Shown: positions 23,901 to 35,942 of the stretch, one piece after another
How positions within the stretch are numbered: position 1 is the stretch's first letter
Layout of the letters: every line of letters starts with the position of its first letter
Assembly: GCF_933775445.1 (NCBI RefSeq)
Contig: NC_065876.1
Coordinates: forward strand, 16,926,001-16,990,000
Source: Argentina anserina
Taxonomy: Eukaryota > Streptophyta > Magnoliopsida > Rosales > Rosaceae
Direction of reading: 5' to 3'
DNA length: 64,000 bases
Position numbers and translations under genes: made by a program
The notes under the pieces: model-generated
Database searches by the model: none
Seen by the model: only the letters and a program-made list of their open reading frames with translations
What the model was told of the DNA's origin: nothing

Positions 23901-24401
23901 TAGCTTACAGACAACACTAACAATTTACTTCCAACTTTAAAACCACTATATCATGATCCCAATTTCAATCAGTTCTTGGCACAATAAAAATCAGAACTAC
24001 TATCGGCTACGGGCCACATTTTTGCAGCAATGATCAACCAAACAAACAGAAAGTTAAACGACCACACTAAATATAAATCCAATTCCATAACTTGTAACAA
24101 GATAGATGTTCACAAAAGCTCATAAAAACACTAGGAAACTCAGTACTCACCTTCCTCAATATGAAAGTGATGAAACCCATTAATCGCCGCACCAGGAACA
24201 CAAGCTGAAAGCATCAAAACTCAAAAGTAAGATAGCATCAGATACATATATACACACATGAAAGTAAAGATGACATCTTTGATCTTTCTGAATGAAACAA
24301 GAAAAATAATGATAATGAATTACAGGGAAGCTGCTGCCGTGACTACCCCGCCGCCAAGAGTCACCGACCAGAGACTTTCGTTGCCAACCAGAAGAGTAGG
24401 A

Positions 24402-24486
24402 GAGGAACGGTGGGTTGCGAGGAGAGAGGAGGAGCGGAACGGCGGGTCGCGAGGAGAGAGGAGGAGAGGAACGGCGGGTCGCGATT
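24402..24486. repeat. GC-rich tandem repeat (about 33 bp x 2.5)
   Basis: Units contain GAGGAACGGCGGGTCGCGAG-like sequence. They lie between the transposon end and the captured exons and may derive from the 5' leader of the captured gene. Confidence 0.75.
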
Positions 24487-25444
24487 ATGTTAGATTTTAG
24501 GGTTTTTCAGTTTTTTTTATTAGTAAATAATGACGTGGCGTGTCCAGTGCTGACGTGGCGTGTCGTCAACGTATCGAAAAGTCAACATTCTACGATACGC
24601 CACGTGGCGTGTCCGATACGGCAAAAAGGCGTATCGTGTCGTATCGGCGCGTCAGGACGTGTCGGATACAGCGACACGCCTCCGACTGACGTATCGGTGC
24701 AACATAGATAAACTCATACTATATACCTAGTTTTGGTTTTCAAACCTCATGGGTGGGCTGGCTCCTACTGGGCAAGCGAGGACGACGCTCACCCCTACTA
24801 TAATTTCTTGCATGATTTGCTAGTTTTCGTGGAGCTAGGAGTATCATTATAGAATCATGATTCCTTCTTGTTTTCGTTTTCGCCTCTCAATTTGTTTAAT
24901 ACTTCCGAGGTTATTTGTAATTTTGTCACCCATTGTTTGTTCTTTGCGTAGATTCTTGTATCTTTTGTAAAACTTGGGCCACTCACATATTTCACCACAC
25001 TTTTGTGTATTACTTTGTAAACTCTTCTATTTCGCGGAAATGTAAAGTGTAGTTGTTTATTTCCCTTGAGCTTCTAGTTGCTTGTTATTTACAAGTGTAC
25101 AAGTGTTAAATTCTTTGAGTTGTACACCTCTTACAGGTTTTGTTTATGTTGCGAGTGTTCTAAGTTAAACTTATTTGCTTAGTTGGCCTGTTTCTCATAT
25201 ATTTTCCTTAAATATACTGCCTCCATCCCTTTCTTGGGATGTGACAATTATCACAAAGAAAGTGGAGGTACCAACTTTATTAAAGGGTAATTTCCTATAT
25301 GATTGGCCTTTATGCCAAATTATAATAACATCTCTATAAATAAATTAATATCGGAACTAGAAGAAATTATTACTTTACCGAGATTATTATATTATAAATA
25401 AATGAATAATTAATAAATTTGTTACAGAAAAATGTAACACGCAC

Positions 25445-25886
25445 CATAATAGAGAAACATCATTTTTTATTCATTAATAAATGAGTTTTTATATAGACAT
25501 TACATTGAGTATCCCGTAGCATAAGAGATTATATATCATTTCTTATCTAAACTAACTTATACTTATTAGAACAAGATACACCGGAAGATTACGGAGAGTG
25601 ATTCTCCTACAACACTCCCTCTTGTATCGCGATCCTAATGTGTCATGGTGTGATACTATTGCCTCGGTAAAAACATTGTCAAGTAAAACAAAAACCTCTC
25701 AAGTAAAATAAAAAAAAGTTTGGTCGAAGGGAAAAAGAGCATAACGTACCAACTACAGTTGAAGATAACATGTAGTAACTCCTCCTGAAGTCTGCAAAAT
25801 GACTCCACCTGATTGGTAACTCAATATCGGAGTTTAGATAAATAGCGTATACAAACTCTCATCACATTCTTCAAAAGTAACAATGG
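25445..25886 (-). mobile_element. Copia 3' LTR and adjacent interior, truncated
   Basis: 25445-25614 matches the LTRs at 3531-3715 and 7506-7690. After the LTR end (CCTACAACA) the polypurine-tract region CTCCCTCTTGTATCGCGATC and interior sequence match 3716-3960, then homology stops. No target duplication is detectable. Confidence 0.7.
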
Positions 25887-25957
25887 GTCAATGATTTTTT
25901 GGTAGTTTCCTACAAACAGAAGCAAAGCTAAGCTTTTTTGTATGTAGTTGTATCCAT

Positions 25958-26321
25958 GGCGGGATCATTGGACTCTAACGTGAAGATGGTTCTGGCCGGA
26001 GAGGGATCAAGCGATGGAGCTCCTTTGAGCAAAAAGACCAACAAGCGATTTTGAGCTGAAGTGGAACGGAGGATGTATAGGTGTGGGATATTGTGGTGGA
26101 GAACTGCGCTATCTGCAGGAACCATATAATGGACAAGTGCATAGAATTCCAAGCCAACATGGAAAGTGCGACGAGCGAAGAGTGCACGGTGACTTGGGGA
26201 ACTTGCAACCATGCCTTCCACTTCCACTGCATTAGCCGATGGCTCAAGGCTCGTCAAGTCTATCCCTTAGATAACAACAAATTGGGAGTTTCAGAAGTAT
26301 GGGACTTGATCGATGACTAAA
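25958..26321 (+). pseudogene. RBX1 (RING-box) retrocopy, broken
   Basis: RBX1 is the RING subunit of cullin-RING ubiquitin ligases and recruits the E2 enzyme. From ATG at 25958 the first frame gives MAGSLDSN and about 32 codons to a stop. After frame changes the frame 26081-26320 covers the RING-H2 domain: [19 protein letters not shown], then [19 protein letters not shown]. No introns are present. Lesions: at least two frameshifts between the N-terminal tail and the RING, a one-base insertion after DNNK that shifts the C-terminus, and Tyr replacing the zinc-ligand Cys of the usual VCPLD (here VYPLD). No clear poly-A tail is seen. Confidence 0.88.
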
Positions 26322-27583
26322 ACCATGTCAAAGTAAGAAGAGGCTCTTTGTTCCTTTTTCTCTCTATATATACATGTGTTTTTGTTGTTTTCTTTTGCTT
26401 TGTTGTGAACTGGTGAGTAATTGGGAATTCCAGAATAGCTTTTGCTTTGTTGTTGTTAGTACTATGAACTGAAAATTGATTTGTCAATTTGAAATAAAAA
26501 TAAGATAGAAGTTTGAGAATTAGTATAATTCATTGCTTGGTCATGATCGAATGGTGTCAGCAAATTAAGTCATTTAGTTTTGATATATTATCAACTATAA
26601 CAACCTAACGTCTCAGAGAGTGTTGCTTATGTTCGTTTCCATATACTTTTGCTCACGTAGGTGACGTAGCAAACCTTTCCAACATGAAACCCGTGTGAGC
26701 AAACATATATCCTCCCCAAACCCTAAATTATATGAAGCTGTTTAATAGGCTTGTTACTTTTCTTCTCACCAAAAAGGTCTAGATTACAAAGACTGTTAGT
26801 TTCGGATTACGTGTGATCAAGCTGAATCAGATATCGGCAAAATATTAGCAAGAAAAATGCTCAAACAGCTCCCGACTCCGGTATTGTATGTATAGCCTTC
26901 AAGCTCAAAGGAGCTTGATATGGCAAAATCGGGATCATTACTTGATGCCATGAACCATAAGTCTCTGTATTCTAATCCTCAATCCTAGAGAAAACATAGG
27001 TGAAGAAAACCGAAAGAATACAAATTGGGATCTCCAATTTCTGGGTTGTCTTTCATGACCCTATCAGATTTTGGTATTTAATTTGATCTTTTTCGTCGAG
27101 TCTAAAACCACATTAACTGCACATTCTTTCCCAAACAACCCTGCTAAATAATATGTAAATCAATTATCGATCACAGGAATTGTTCATCTTCCATCCATAC
27201 TGGCTTAAGCACGAATACATAGTTAACATGTGAATATTGGTCAGACATCATTTGAGCTCTCTGGAAGGACATGACCATTGCAATGCTGATACATACCTTA
27301 TTTCACATAAGCGGAAAAGTTGTTTCACATAAAAACTAAGCACAAAAAAATTGCTGATAAGATTCCTTGCAACCAAATTTTGATGAAATGACTGAAATCT
27401 TTGTACCACCATTAGACGTATGAGGTAAAGTGACTAAGTGAGGACTTCTTCAATGATAAGTCCGATGTCGGTCTGTTTACAAAGAAACAGCTTCTCAACT
27501 GGAAATTATCGACTTCAACCTAGAGATGCACATACAAATATATGATATATGAGATACATTCCAAAGATTTAATTTTGGTAAGC
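26322..27583. other. Gene-free stretch
   Basis: AT-rich sequence without an open frame or repeat I can name. 26322-26500 may be the copied 3' untranslated region of the RBX1 retrocopy. Confidence 0.45.
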
Positions 27584-27588
27584 GTCCA

Positions 27589-29170
27589 TGATTGGTCCGA
27601 TTACTCGACATCAATATTTAACCCTGTAAGCATCGTAGGTAGTATAAAGCAAGAGACTATCGTTCACAAACCGGAGATCCAATCAGGGCATAGAATCACA
27701 AACATTTAACAACGAATTCATAATAGTTTAAGGATTTGGAGATATAGGTTCGGCATTCAAATAAAAACAGAAAATAAAGCCTAAATTACTATATACATGT
27801 GATCAACCAACCAATACACAATCCATCACCAAAACAAATCATACAAGTAAACCGAAAACAAGTTCTAGCTTTCCTTTTAGAATCATGCCGAGACTTACTC
27901 ATGAACAACTAAGGTTGGATCATGCAATTAGGGTTCTAAGAAGTAACCTAAACATATAGACACTTAACACATTCGATTTATTCCAAGCAGTCCTAATCGA
28001 AATCTAACAGGTTCATCTTATCATGTAATTCCAAAGCCATGCACATTGAATTCATTAAGCATGGCACCTACTTAACCAACAATCATGCAATTCGAAACTT
28101 ACATATAAAAAAATAAATGTGTTCTTAGCATGAGTCTTTAATCCAACAACCTAAATATCATGCTATAAGCATATACATAACACTTAGATATCGAAATCAT
28201 TCAAAGATAGGTCACGGCAGAAACCAAAAATCATAAAACCAAAACATGAAATCGCATCTTTATATAAATTGAATCAAGTAGCTATTTCATAGACAAAATC
28301 GAAACAATGTTACAATATCCAAATCGCATATACAACCAAGAACAAGAAAACCAAAACCGAATTTAAACATAGAGAGAATCATGATTACACTTTATCAATC
28401 AATCGATTATACAAGGTGTAGCCGTGACTTCTAAGGGGATGAAACCTCTTCACAATCGTGCTTGAAGGCTAAGGATGATGGTGGAGAATGGTGGAATCGG
28501 TTTTAGGATTTCTTGGAAGGGTGAGTATGAAATTCAGTAGAGCTTTGGCTAGTATGTGGGCAAGGTTAACGATACAAAATCAATGAGGCCGTGCCTCTAT
28601 ATATAGGAGACAATAAACCCTTCATGTCATTCCAATTAGGAGATAGAATTGGATTAGGAAGCTGAAATCTTCTTTGATATAGACTTGACAATAAACCCTT
28701 CATGTCATCCCAATGATGTACTCCAAATCCAACTTGACGTAGGAAACCAAATCCAATAGGGAAACACATAGGCTGCATGGCATCTCTCCTTCTTCAACTA
28801 GGAATGGCAAGGCCGGCCTCTTTTCTCCTTATCCAACTCGGACATGACTTCCTTTCCCCACTAGGAATGCATCACGACATCACTACTCCTTGTCCAAATA
28901 GGATTTGTCTTTCCTGAAAAGAAATCGACAATTAAGGAATATGAAAGAATGAAAATAGGAAAGTAGAGTCCTAGTCGAGTAAGGAATCCTAGCTCAATAA
29001 GGAGTTCTAATATTTAGCATAATTTCATCATCAAAACTTCCAAATTTGGCATAGCTCTACTTAGAACATACAAATGACAAATACGAACCTAAAATAACTA
29101 AATAAGAAGTAACAAAACATAAGAATATGACATATATACATTAAGGACGTCACACTTTGTGCTCCTATCA
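27589..29170 (-). mobile_element. Solo LTR of the gypsy family, perfect 5-bp duplication
   Basis: It runs from TGATTGGTCCGATTACTCG to GTGCTCCTATCA (1582 bp). GTCCA precedes it (27584-27588) and follows it (29171-29175). Homologous over its length to 37561-39131 and more distantly to 16719-18752. A TATA-like TCTATATATAG occurs on the + strand listing near 28596 and reads as a promoter on the - strand. Confidence 0.92.
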
Positions 29171-29175
29171 GTCCA

Positions 29176-29395
29176 TAATATCATATATGCCAAAAGTATC
29201 ACCTCACGTTGATAAGAAGTCCCGAGAACAGTTCCATATGAAAAGCAAGAAACAACTTCTAGTCATAGACACAAAAGCTAATGAGTTGCAAAAGAAGTTC
29301 TTTTGGTTGAAACACTAGCATATACTTGGAGCTCAGTCTGAGATTATATTCAACTCTAAGACCCGTTTAGACAAGGGAAATCTCCAGGGTCTACT
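29176..29395. other. Unique sequence between two LTRs
   Basis: About 220 bases with no recognised content. Confidence 0.4.
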
Positions 29396-29647
29396 TGATC
29401 GGTTCGATTACTCGAGATCAATATTAACCCTGTAAGCATCGTTAGTAGTATAAAGCAAGAGGGTATCGTTCACAAACCGGAGATCCATCTAGGGTAAAGA
29501 ATCACCAACATTTAACAACGAATTCATAAGAGTTTGAGGAATTTGGGATATATTTCGGATCAAACAGAAAATAAACCTAAACTAATATATACATATGATC
29601 AACCAACCAACACATAAGTAATTACCAAACAAATAACATAAGAACAA

Positions 29648-30730
29648 GGCATAAATGCCAATTTGCACCCCAAATTTGGCTGAAATTGTCAATTTACACC
29701 CCGAACTTGCATTTGATTCAATTTACCTCCTAAACTTAGTAAAAATTGTTGATTTACACCCCGAACTTGTATTTGAGTCAATTTACCTCCTAAACTTGGT
29801 AAAAATTGTCGATTTGCACCACATCCGTTAAATTTAACTGTTTCTATCCAATTTTGCGTCACATGTCATGCATTTAAGGGGTAGTATTGTTATTATATAT
29901 TTATTCATATTGAATAATGAAATAAATTAATAAAATTACTTAAGAGGAACACTTGCTACAATGTTTTTTTTCGAAGCATATTATTGATTTATATATTTAT
30001 TATTTTATGTGATATGGTATGTTAAAAGATATTAGAAAAAATATAAATAAATAAATATATTGAAAATTAAAAATAAATGTGTGTTCCGAGAGAATTACTA
30101 TTCTACCATTGTGTGTGTCTTAGCCTTATTAGGGTTTCTGTTAGAGATAGATTCGCATCTCTGTAATAGATTAGGACTCCGAATCCTACGGGATTATGGT
30201 TATATAATGCCTATATATTGGCCTCATTATCAATCAATAAACGGTTACGTTCTGTTCTATTACGTCGTTATTATTCTTGTTTTGTTCATCCTCCAACAAT
30301 GTGTACATATAAAAATATATTTATACACAACACACTATATTTGAATGGGTGGGTATATTGAATATATAATTCAAAGTAGGGTTAAGTAGGTAGAAAAAAG
30401 ATGTAAATAAATAATTTGATTAACAAAATAATCCTCATTTTAAAGAATATTTTTATTTGTTTTTAAGAAAAATATAAATATATAATGACAATACTACCCC
30501 TTAAATGCATGACATGTGACACAAAATTGGATAGAAACAGTTAAATTTAACGGATAGGGTGCAAATCGGCAATTTTTACCAAGTTTAGGAGGTAAATTGA
30601 CTCAAATACAAGTTCGGGATGTAAATCGGCAATTTTTACCAAGTTTAGGAGGTAAATTGACTCAAATGCAAGTTCGGGGTACAAATTGACAATTTCAGCC
30701 AAGTTTGGGGTGCAAATCGGCATTTATGCC
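29648..30730. mobile_element. Foldback (Mutator-like) element with long arms
   Basis: The termini are GGCATAAATGCC and GGCATTTATGCC. Arms of about 260 bp are inverted copies of one another (left 29648-29906, right about 30472-30730), each containing tandem units with CTCCTAAACTTGGTAAAAATT. The flanks TAAGAACAA (29639-29647) and TAATAACAA (30731-30739) are a 9-bp target duplication with one mismatch. The sister LTR at 16961-16969 shows the uninterrupted target. Nine-base duplications with long arms suggest a Mutator-type foldback. No transposase; the frame at 30060-30344 covers a nested solo LTR candidate. Confidence 0.88.
30139..30298 (+). mobile_element. Small solo LTR candidate in the foldback loop
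   Basis: 160 bp, from TGTTAGAGATAGATT to ATCCTCCAACA, with a TATATAATGCC region and AATCAATAAACG resembling copia LTR transcription signals. Flanking bases do not form a target duplication, so the limits are uncertain. Confidence 0.45.
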
Positions 30731-31813
30731 TAATAACAAAGGTAACGAAATCTACTCTCAATCATGTTCATGCCATAAGTATCATAATTCATCTTGCATC
30801 AAGTTCCTACTTGGTTCCTAATACATGGATATTATCAAGCTCAACTACTTGTCTTGCTACAAAATCTAACATACCAATTCATCATGCAATTACGTATCAC
30901 AAAGAGAAATCAACATGTTTAAAGCACTTATCCAATGTCGAACTTAAGATCATAATCGGTGGAGGAACAAAGGGGACAAACGATTAATCAACTACTTATA
31001 ATTCCCCTCCAAGGTTCCTTACAGAGGTAACACGAGATCTTTAAGAGTATGGTATCCTAGTCTCAAGCTTTGGACAGAAAATATGGTGAAGGGTGGTGAA
31101 TTTGGATTCTATGATGCTTGGTGAATGAAAGTGTTTGGGCAGAGCTTTGGCAAGTCTTGTGAGCAAGGTTGATGATCCTTTTCTATGGAATTGAGGTGCT
31201 ATATATAGAGGAAGAAACCCAAGGGAGGCTGGCCACAAAGTCCATAAAGTTGAAACCAAATTGGTTGAGGTTTCCTAGATTCGGTAGATCTGACCTTTGT
31301 CTCTTGTTCTGGCCATAACTTTCTCTAGAAAATAGATATTGAGATGATTCCAACTGGAATTTTCAACTAGACTTCCGTAGATTTTCATCCATATATGGTA
31401 CGTCCTCTAAATCGATCGGAGCTATCCAGGAGACCCCGTCAAAGTTGGACTACGAATCTTGACAGCATTTTAATTCTTGCATGGATTGGGCTTTTAAGTG
31501 TATCTTCTTCTCTTTCCTTGTGGAATTAGGATTGCTTTCCTTCTCCAACATGGATTTGTATTTCCTAATAAGAATAAGTACGTTAGAAATAAAGAAATAC
31601 AAAAGGATGAATCCTACTCGAACAAGGAATCATATTTCAACAAGGATTCTTAACACTTAGCACGATTTCATCATCAATTTACTCATAATCGATATAAGCT
31701 CTACCTAGACAATTATTCATACAAAAGAAACTAAAACATACTAAATAAGAGGTAACAAAGAGTAAGAATAGGGCATAAACGTATTAAGAACGTCACACTT
31801 TGTGCTCCTATCA

Positions 31814-33616
31814 ACAACCCCACACTTAAACTTTGCTAGTCCCTTAGCAAACACTAGAAAGGGAAACCAAAGCATAAAACAAAAATCAATACAACTAAAC
31901 TAATGACTCAACTATAATGCCTTCAACAATTTGTCTCAGAGATCTTCAAAATCATAGCATCAAGAATAACACTTAATCGAAATAAATATATTGAATTCAA
32001 TGGTTAATAAACATGAGATATCGCATAACAAGTAAGACATGACAGAAACAGAGAGGATATTAAGCTCAACATGTTCAAAACAAGTTCAAAATTCAACTCA
32101 CAAGGGATATGCACTCCAAATATTTTCTCTCAAGAACATGGTATATGCTTAAAAGCTTTTCAGACACAAGAGTTATGAACATATAATGAATTTGAAAACC
32201 TCATGAATGATACCAATCATATGCACAAATGAACCCAAACCATATGCTTACGCATGAAACAAACTCCACAAATCAAGAGCTACTCATTTTAAGAATCATG
32301 CGGATCTTTATAAAAAGTAAGCTTAGGCTCGGTAAGCATATCATTTTGCAGGTAAAAGGAATCACAAAGGTCATCCTCAAGACTTAGAAGAGCAAGAATC
32401 ATCCACCTTATGTCGCCATTCTCCATAAAACAAGGGCCAATTTAATCATGTTGGACTCATTCTTCACTCTAAACATTGTGAAAACGAACAAAGGCTAAAG
32501 TACAACATTATTGAGCCGTCAACAAATATATCACAACTCCAAATTCACATCAAACATAGCTATGCCGTAACTTCTTTATATATTTTTTGTTTTCAAGCCG
32601 TGTCCATGTATTGTTCTCTTTTTCTTCTCACGGCATCTTTCTATTTTTTTTTCTTTTCACCTTTTTTCATACGGCACAAATACATACATAGCATAACCCC
32701 ACACTTGAATCGAATCATCACTCCATATTAACATCAAATATCAGCTCTGCCAAGCCTCAAGAACAAGGTAGAGATATAACTATACTAAGCAAGGATATTA
32801 ACATGTTTGTAATGAAAGAAAAAGTTTAACGTAGGCTCAAAGGGGTTAATACTAAGGTGTCTCAAGCAAGGCACAAATAAGGCATACGGCTATTTGGCAT
32901 AAAGTGGTGGAATCCTAAAAAGATCCAACAATCCTTTTCAAAATCAGAGTATATTATGATAAAAGTTTTGAAAGTTTCACAAAGTAAGTTCTAGTATTCT
33001 CTAGTTCATTGCAATTCTATGGCATATGAATTGATCAAAACAGATGTAATGAGGTTATATAGCCAAGAAATGATAGATTAAACTCTCCAAAGAAAGACAT
33101 ATATGGCTCGAAACTCACATAGGTTACATGAATTCAAACAAGTAGGGAACATGCTCATTCTGTACCTAAGTTTCAAAATCCTCATCTACTACATGTTCGT
33201 ACAATTTCTACACATCGATTAACCATCAAATAACAATTAAGTTCAATTTCCAATCTTGTGATCATCTATCAACCAATCATTTAAAGATCAACTCATCCTA
33301 GACAGTTAAAGGCATACATAAGACTCAAAACAAAAAACAAAAACAACTTAAAATCTAAAAACAAAACCGAAAATAACACTAAAAATTGAAAATCAGAATC
33401 AAAACAACAAAATTGAAACACATAAACATCAAACAATAGAATACAACGAATGATGTATACCCCACCCCACACTTAAAACTTACATTGCCCTCAATGTACA
33501 ATATGATAAGCAACGAAAAATAAAAAGAGATAAGGGATAAGAAAATGCAAACACTCGTTGATGGCTCCTTCATTGGCTTAAGTTTAGAGTCTATAGCCTA
33601 GACTATCTCAAAAAGA
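31814..33616 (-). other. Gypsy 3' non-coding interior
   Basis: Between the 3' LTR and the integrase end. It contains two C-rich CCCCACACTTAAAACTT-type motifs (31818, 33465), a known flavour of Athila/Tat interiors. No envelope-like frame is visible. Its 33270-33500 part recurs at 15148-15320. Confidence 0.55.
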
Positions 33617-34276
33617 TCACTTGCTTGCCGAAGGATCAAGGAGAGACGTCTCCTCAATCATGTGATTCTCCATATTCTCAAAATAAGGCTTCAAGCGATG
33701 TCCATTGACCTGAAATTTGGTGCCTTTCACCATACTCTTTATCATGATAGCACCAGAAGGAAAAACATTTGTAATAATGAAATGACCTATCCATCTAGAA
33801 CGTAATTTACCAGGAAACAACTTAAGTCGAGAATTAAACAAAAGAACTTTCTGCCCAACGACAAAGTGTTTCTTCCTAATCATACGGTCATGGAACGTCT
33901 TAGTCTTCTCCTTGTAAACCATTGCCGAATCATAGGCCTCATTCCTAATCTCTTCAAGCTCATGCAACTGCAACTTCCTATGCAATCCGGTCTCATCAAT
34001 GTCCATGTTAAAATTCTTTAGCCCACCATGCATGATGTTCAAGCTCCACAGGAAGATGGCACGCCTTGCCATAGACTAACCGAAATGGTGACATGCCAAG
34101 AGGAATCTTGTATGCCGTCCTATAGGCCCAAAGAGCATCATCCAATTGTTGAGACCAATCCTAGCCTGATGGTCCAACAGACTTCTCCAAAATTCTCTTA
34201 ATCTCACGATTAGATAGCTCGACTTGTCCACTTGTTTGGGGATGATAAGGCGTAGCAACCTTATGCTTGATTCCAT
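33617..34276 (-). pseudogene. Gypsy integrase C-terminal part
   Basis: Integrase inserts the DNA copy into the genome. The frame 34072-33617 (151 residues) holds the C-terminal region with [20 protein letters not shown] and [21 protein letters not shown] separate frame (34276-34076) bridges to the catalytic core through [18 protein letters not shown] in a shifted frame, evidence of frameshifts near 34161 and 34075. Confidence 0.75.
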
Positions 34277-35870
34277 ATATCTTCAATAATGCCTCAATGG
34301 TCCGGTTGCAAAAGTGAGATCCTCCATCACTAATGATAACTCTCGGCATACCAAACCTAGAGAAAATGTTAGAACGAAGGAAATCTGCAACAACTCGAGA
34401 ATCATTAGTACGTGTGGCTTTTGCTTCTACCCATTTCGAAACATAATCAACACAAACAGGTATGTACAAGAAACCATTCGAGTTAGGAAAAGGTCTCATG
34501 CAATCAATACCCCAACAATCAAATATTTCGACATAGATAATCGGTGTCATAGGAATTTGATCCCTAGATCCTAAATTTCCCATGCGTTGGCATCTATCAT
34601 AAGTCATGCAAAAATGATATGCATCTTTCAAAATCGTAGGCCAAAAGAAACCACATTCTAACACCATAAGAGCAGTTCTACGTGAACCAAAATGTCCCCC
34701 ACAAGACTCAGAATGACAAAAGGTAAGTATAGAATGATGTTCATATTCAGGGACACACCTCCTAATGATTTGATCAACACAATGTTTCCACAAGTACGGT
34801 TCATCCCAAACATTATACTTAGCTAATGCTTTGAGTCTAATCTTTTGAGCATGCGATAAAATATCTGGAAATTGCTTAGAAACAACATAATTCACAATAT
34901 CTGCATACCATGGCTCACTTACCTCAATTCGAAAGAGTTGCTCATCCGGAAAACTCTCTTGAATGGCTAGGGGCTCAGCATCTCTCAACAAACGGCTCAA
35001 ATGGTCCGCCACAACATTGTCACTTCCCTTCTTGTCCTTGATCTCGAGATCAAACTCTTGGAGTAAGAGAATCCATCGAATCAATCTCGGTTTGACATCC
35101 TTTTTCGTCATTAAGTACTTCAAAGCTGCATGGTCAGTGTAAACAATAACTTTGGATTGAAGTAAGTAAGAACGAAACTTATCTAAAGCAAAGATCACGG
35201 CAAGAAGTTCTTTTTCGGTTGTGGTGTAGTTCTGTTGAGCATCATTGAGTGTTCGTGAGGCATAATAGATGACGTAAGGTTTCTTGTCCTTCCTCTGTCC
35301 TAGCACGGCTCCAACTGCATAGTCGGAGGCATCACACATCAATTCAAACGGAAAAGACCAATCTGGCGGTGCCGTGATTGGTGCCGATGTTAAAAGCTTC
35401 TTCAATGACTCAAATGCGTGCTTGCAATCATCATCAAAGTGAAAGGGAACGTTCTTTTGAAGCAATGAACTCAATGGTCTCGCAATCTTGGAAAAGTCCT
35501 TGATAAAGCTACGATAGAAACCTGCATGTCTAAGAAACGATCGAACATCCCTCACATTTGTGGGAAGGGGTAAGTGACGCACAAGATCTATTTTAGACTT
35601 ATCAACCTCAATTCCTCTAGATGAAACAATATGGCCTAAGACAATGCCTTGTGTAACCATGAAATGACATTTTTCCCAATTCAAAACTAAGTTAGTTTCT
35701 TCACAACGTTTAAGCACAAGTTCCACATTCTCTAAACATGCATCGAAATTTTCACCATAAACAAAGAAATCATCCATGAAAACTTCAATTTTAGAACCAA
35801 TATACTCAGAGAAAATGTGATACATATAACGTTGAAACGTACCTGGAGCGTTGTATAAACCAAAAGGCAT
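34161..35870 (-). pseudogene. Gypsy reverse transcriptase, RNase H and integrase core
   Basis: The longest frame of the window (569 residues). The N-terminus is the palm of reverse transcriptase, with [16 protein letters not shown] and the catalytic FMDDF block. RNase H follows ([31 protein letters not shown]). The zinc-binding HHCC region of integrase ([16 protein letters not shown]) and the catalytic core ([28 protein letters not shown]) show the three acidic residues D, D and E. The start MPFG is simply the first methionine after an upstream stop; the true polyprotein begins far upstream. Confidence 0.85.
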
Positions 35871-35942
35871 GCGATGATAAGAAAACGTACTAAAGGGGCA
35901 TGTGAATGTCGTCTTTTCTTGTTGTTCCTCCGCAACACTATT

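Larger units (their letters stand above)
22298..24707. mobile_element. Gene-capturing TIR transposon (hAT- or Mutator-like)
   Basis: The ends are CTATGTTGCAC and its exact inverse GTGCAACATAG, followed inward by imperfect GACACGG and GTATCG subterminal repeats. ATAAACTC lies directly outside both ends (22290-22297 and 24708-24715), an 8-bp target duplication. Eight bases favour hAT; a ninth base mismatches, so Mutator is not excluded. There is no transposase frame. The interior carries four exons of a TOM1-LIKE gene on the - strand plus GC-rich repeats that may be that gene's leader. It sits inside the 19860-25246 unit. Confidence 0.8.
19860..25246 (+). mobile_element. Second large LTR-like unit (split by TIR transposon)
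   Basis: Starts TGTCACTTTTTTCTAATTT and ends CTTGGGATGTGACA. After removing the insertion at 22298-24707 it is close to 3 kb and free of open frames, like the solo LTR at 60-2764. Long T- and G-rich non-coding sequence with a CTCGGTGTCG/ATAGGGGTAATA segment is typical of large chromovirus LTRs. The flanks do not give a convincing target duplication (AGAAA at 19855-19859 and 25256-25260 would require a non-canonical end). A long non-coding RNA gene is an alternative reading, since 20000-20220 looks exon-like. Confidence 0.35.
29396..31813 (-). repeat. Gypsy 3' LTR split by foldback element
   Basis: Starts TGATCGGTTCGATTACTCGA and ends GTGCTCCTATCA. Without the 29648-30730 insertion it is about 1.3 kb, shorter than the 2.0 kb sister LTR at 16719-18752 because of internal deletions. 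A CTATATATAG promoter motif lies at 31199-31208. On the - strand the LTR is preceded by AAGTGTGGGGTTGT, the polypurine-tract candidate. Confidence 0.75.

Noticed and set aside
24258..24711. Arg/Glu/Gly-rich frames near the TIR transposon end
   Set aside because: They translate GC-rich tandem repeats and terminal repeats of the element.
19855..25260. AGAAA flanks as the target duplication of the large LTR-like unit
   Set aside because: It would require the element to end in CACAA rather than CA; likely coincidence, so it was not used as evidence.
25928..26257. Two - strand frames opposite the RBX1 copy
   Set aside because: Antisense shadows of the retrocopy.
30060..30344. 94-residue frame in the foldback loop
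   Set aside because: It overlaps a solo LTR candidate and has no recognisable protein pattern.
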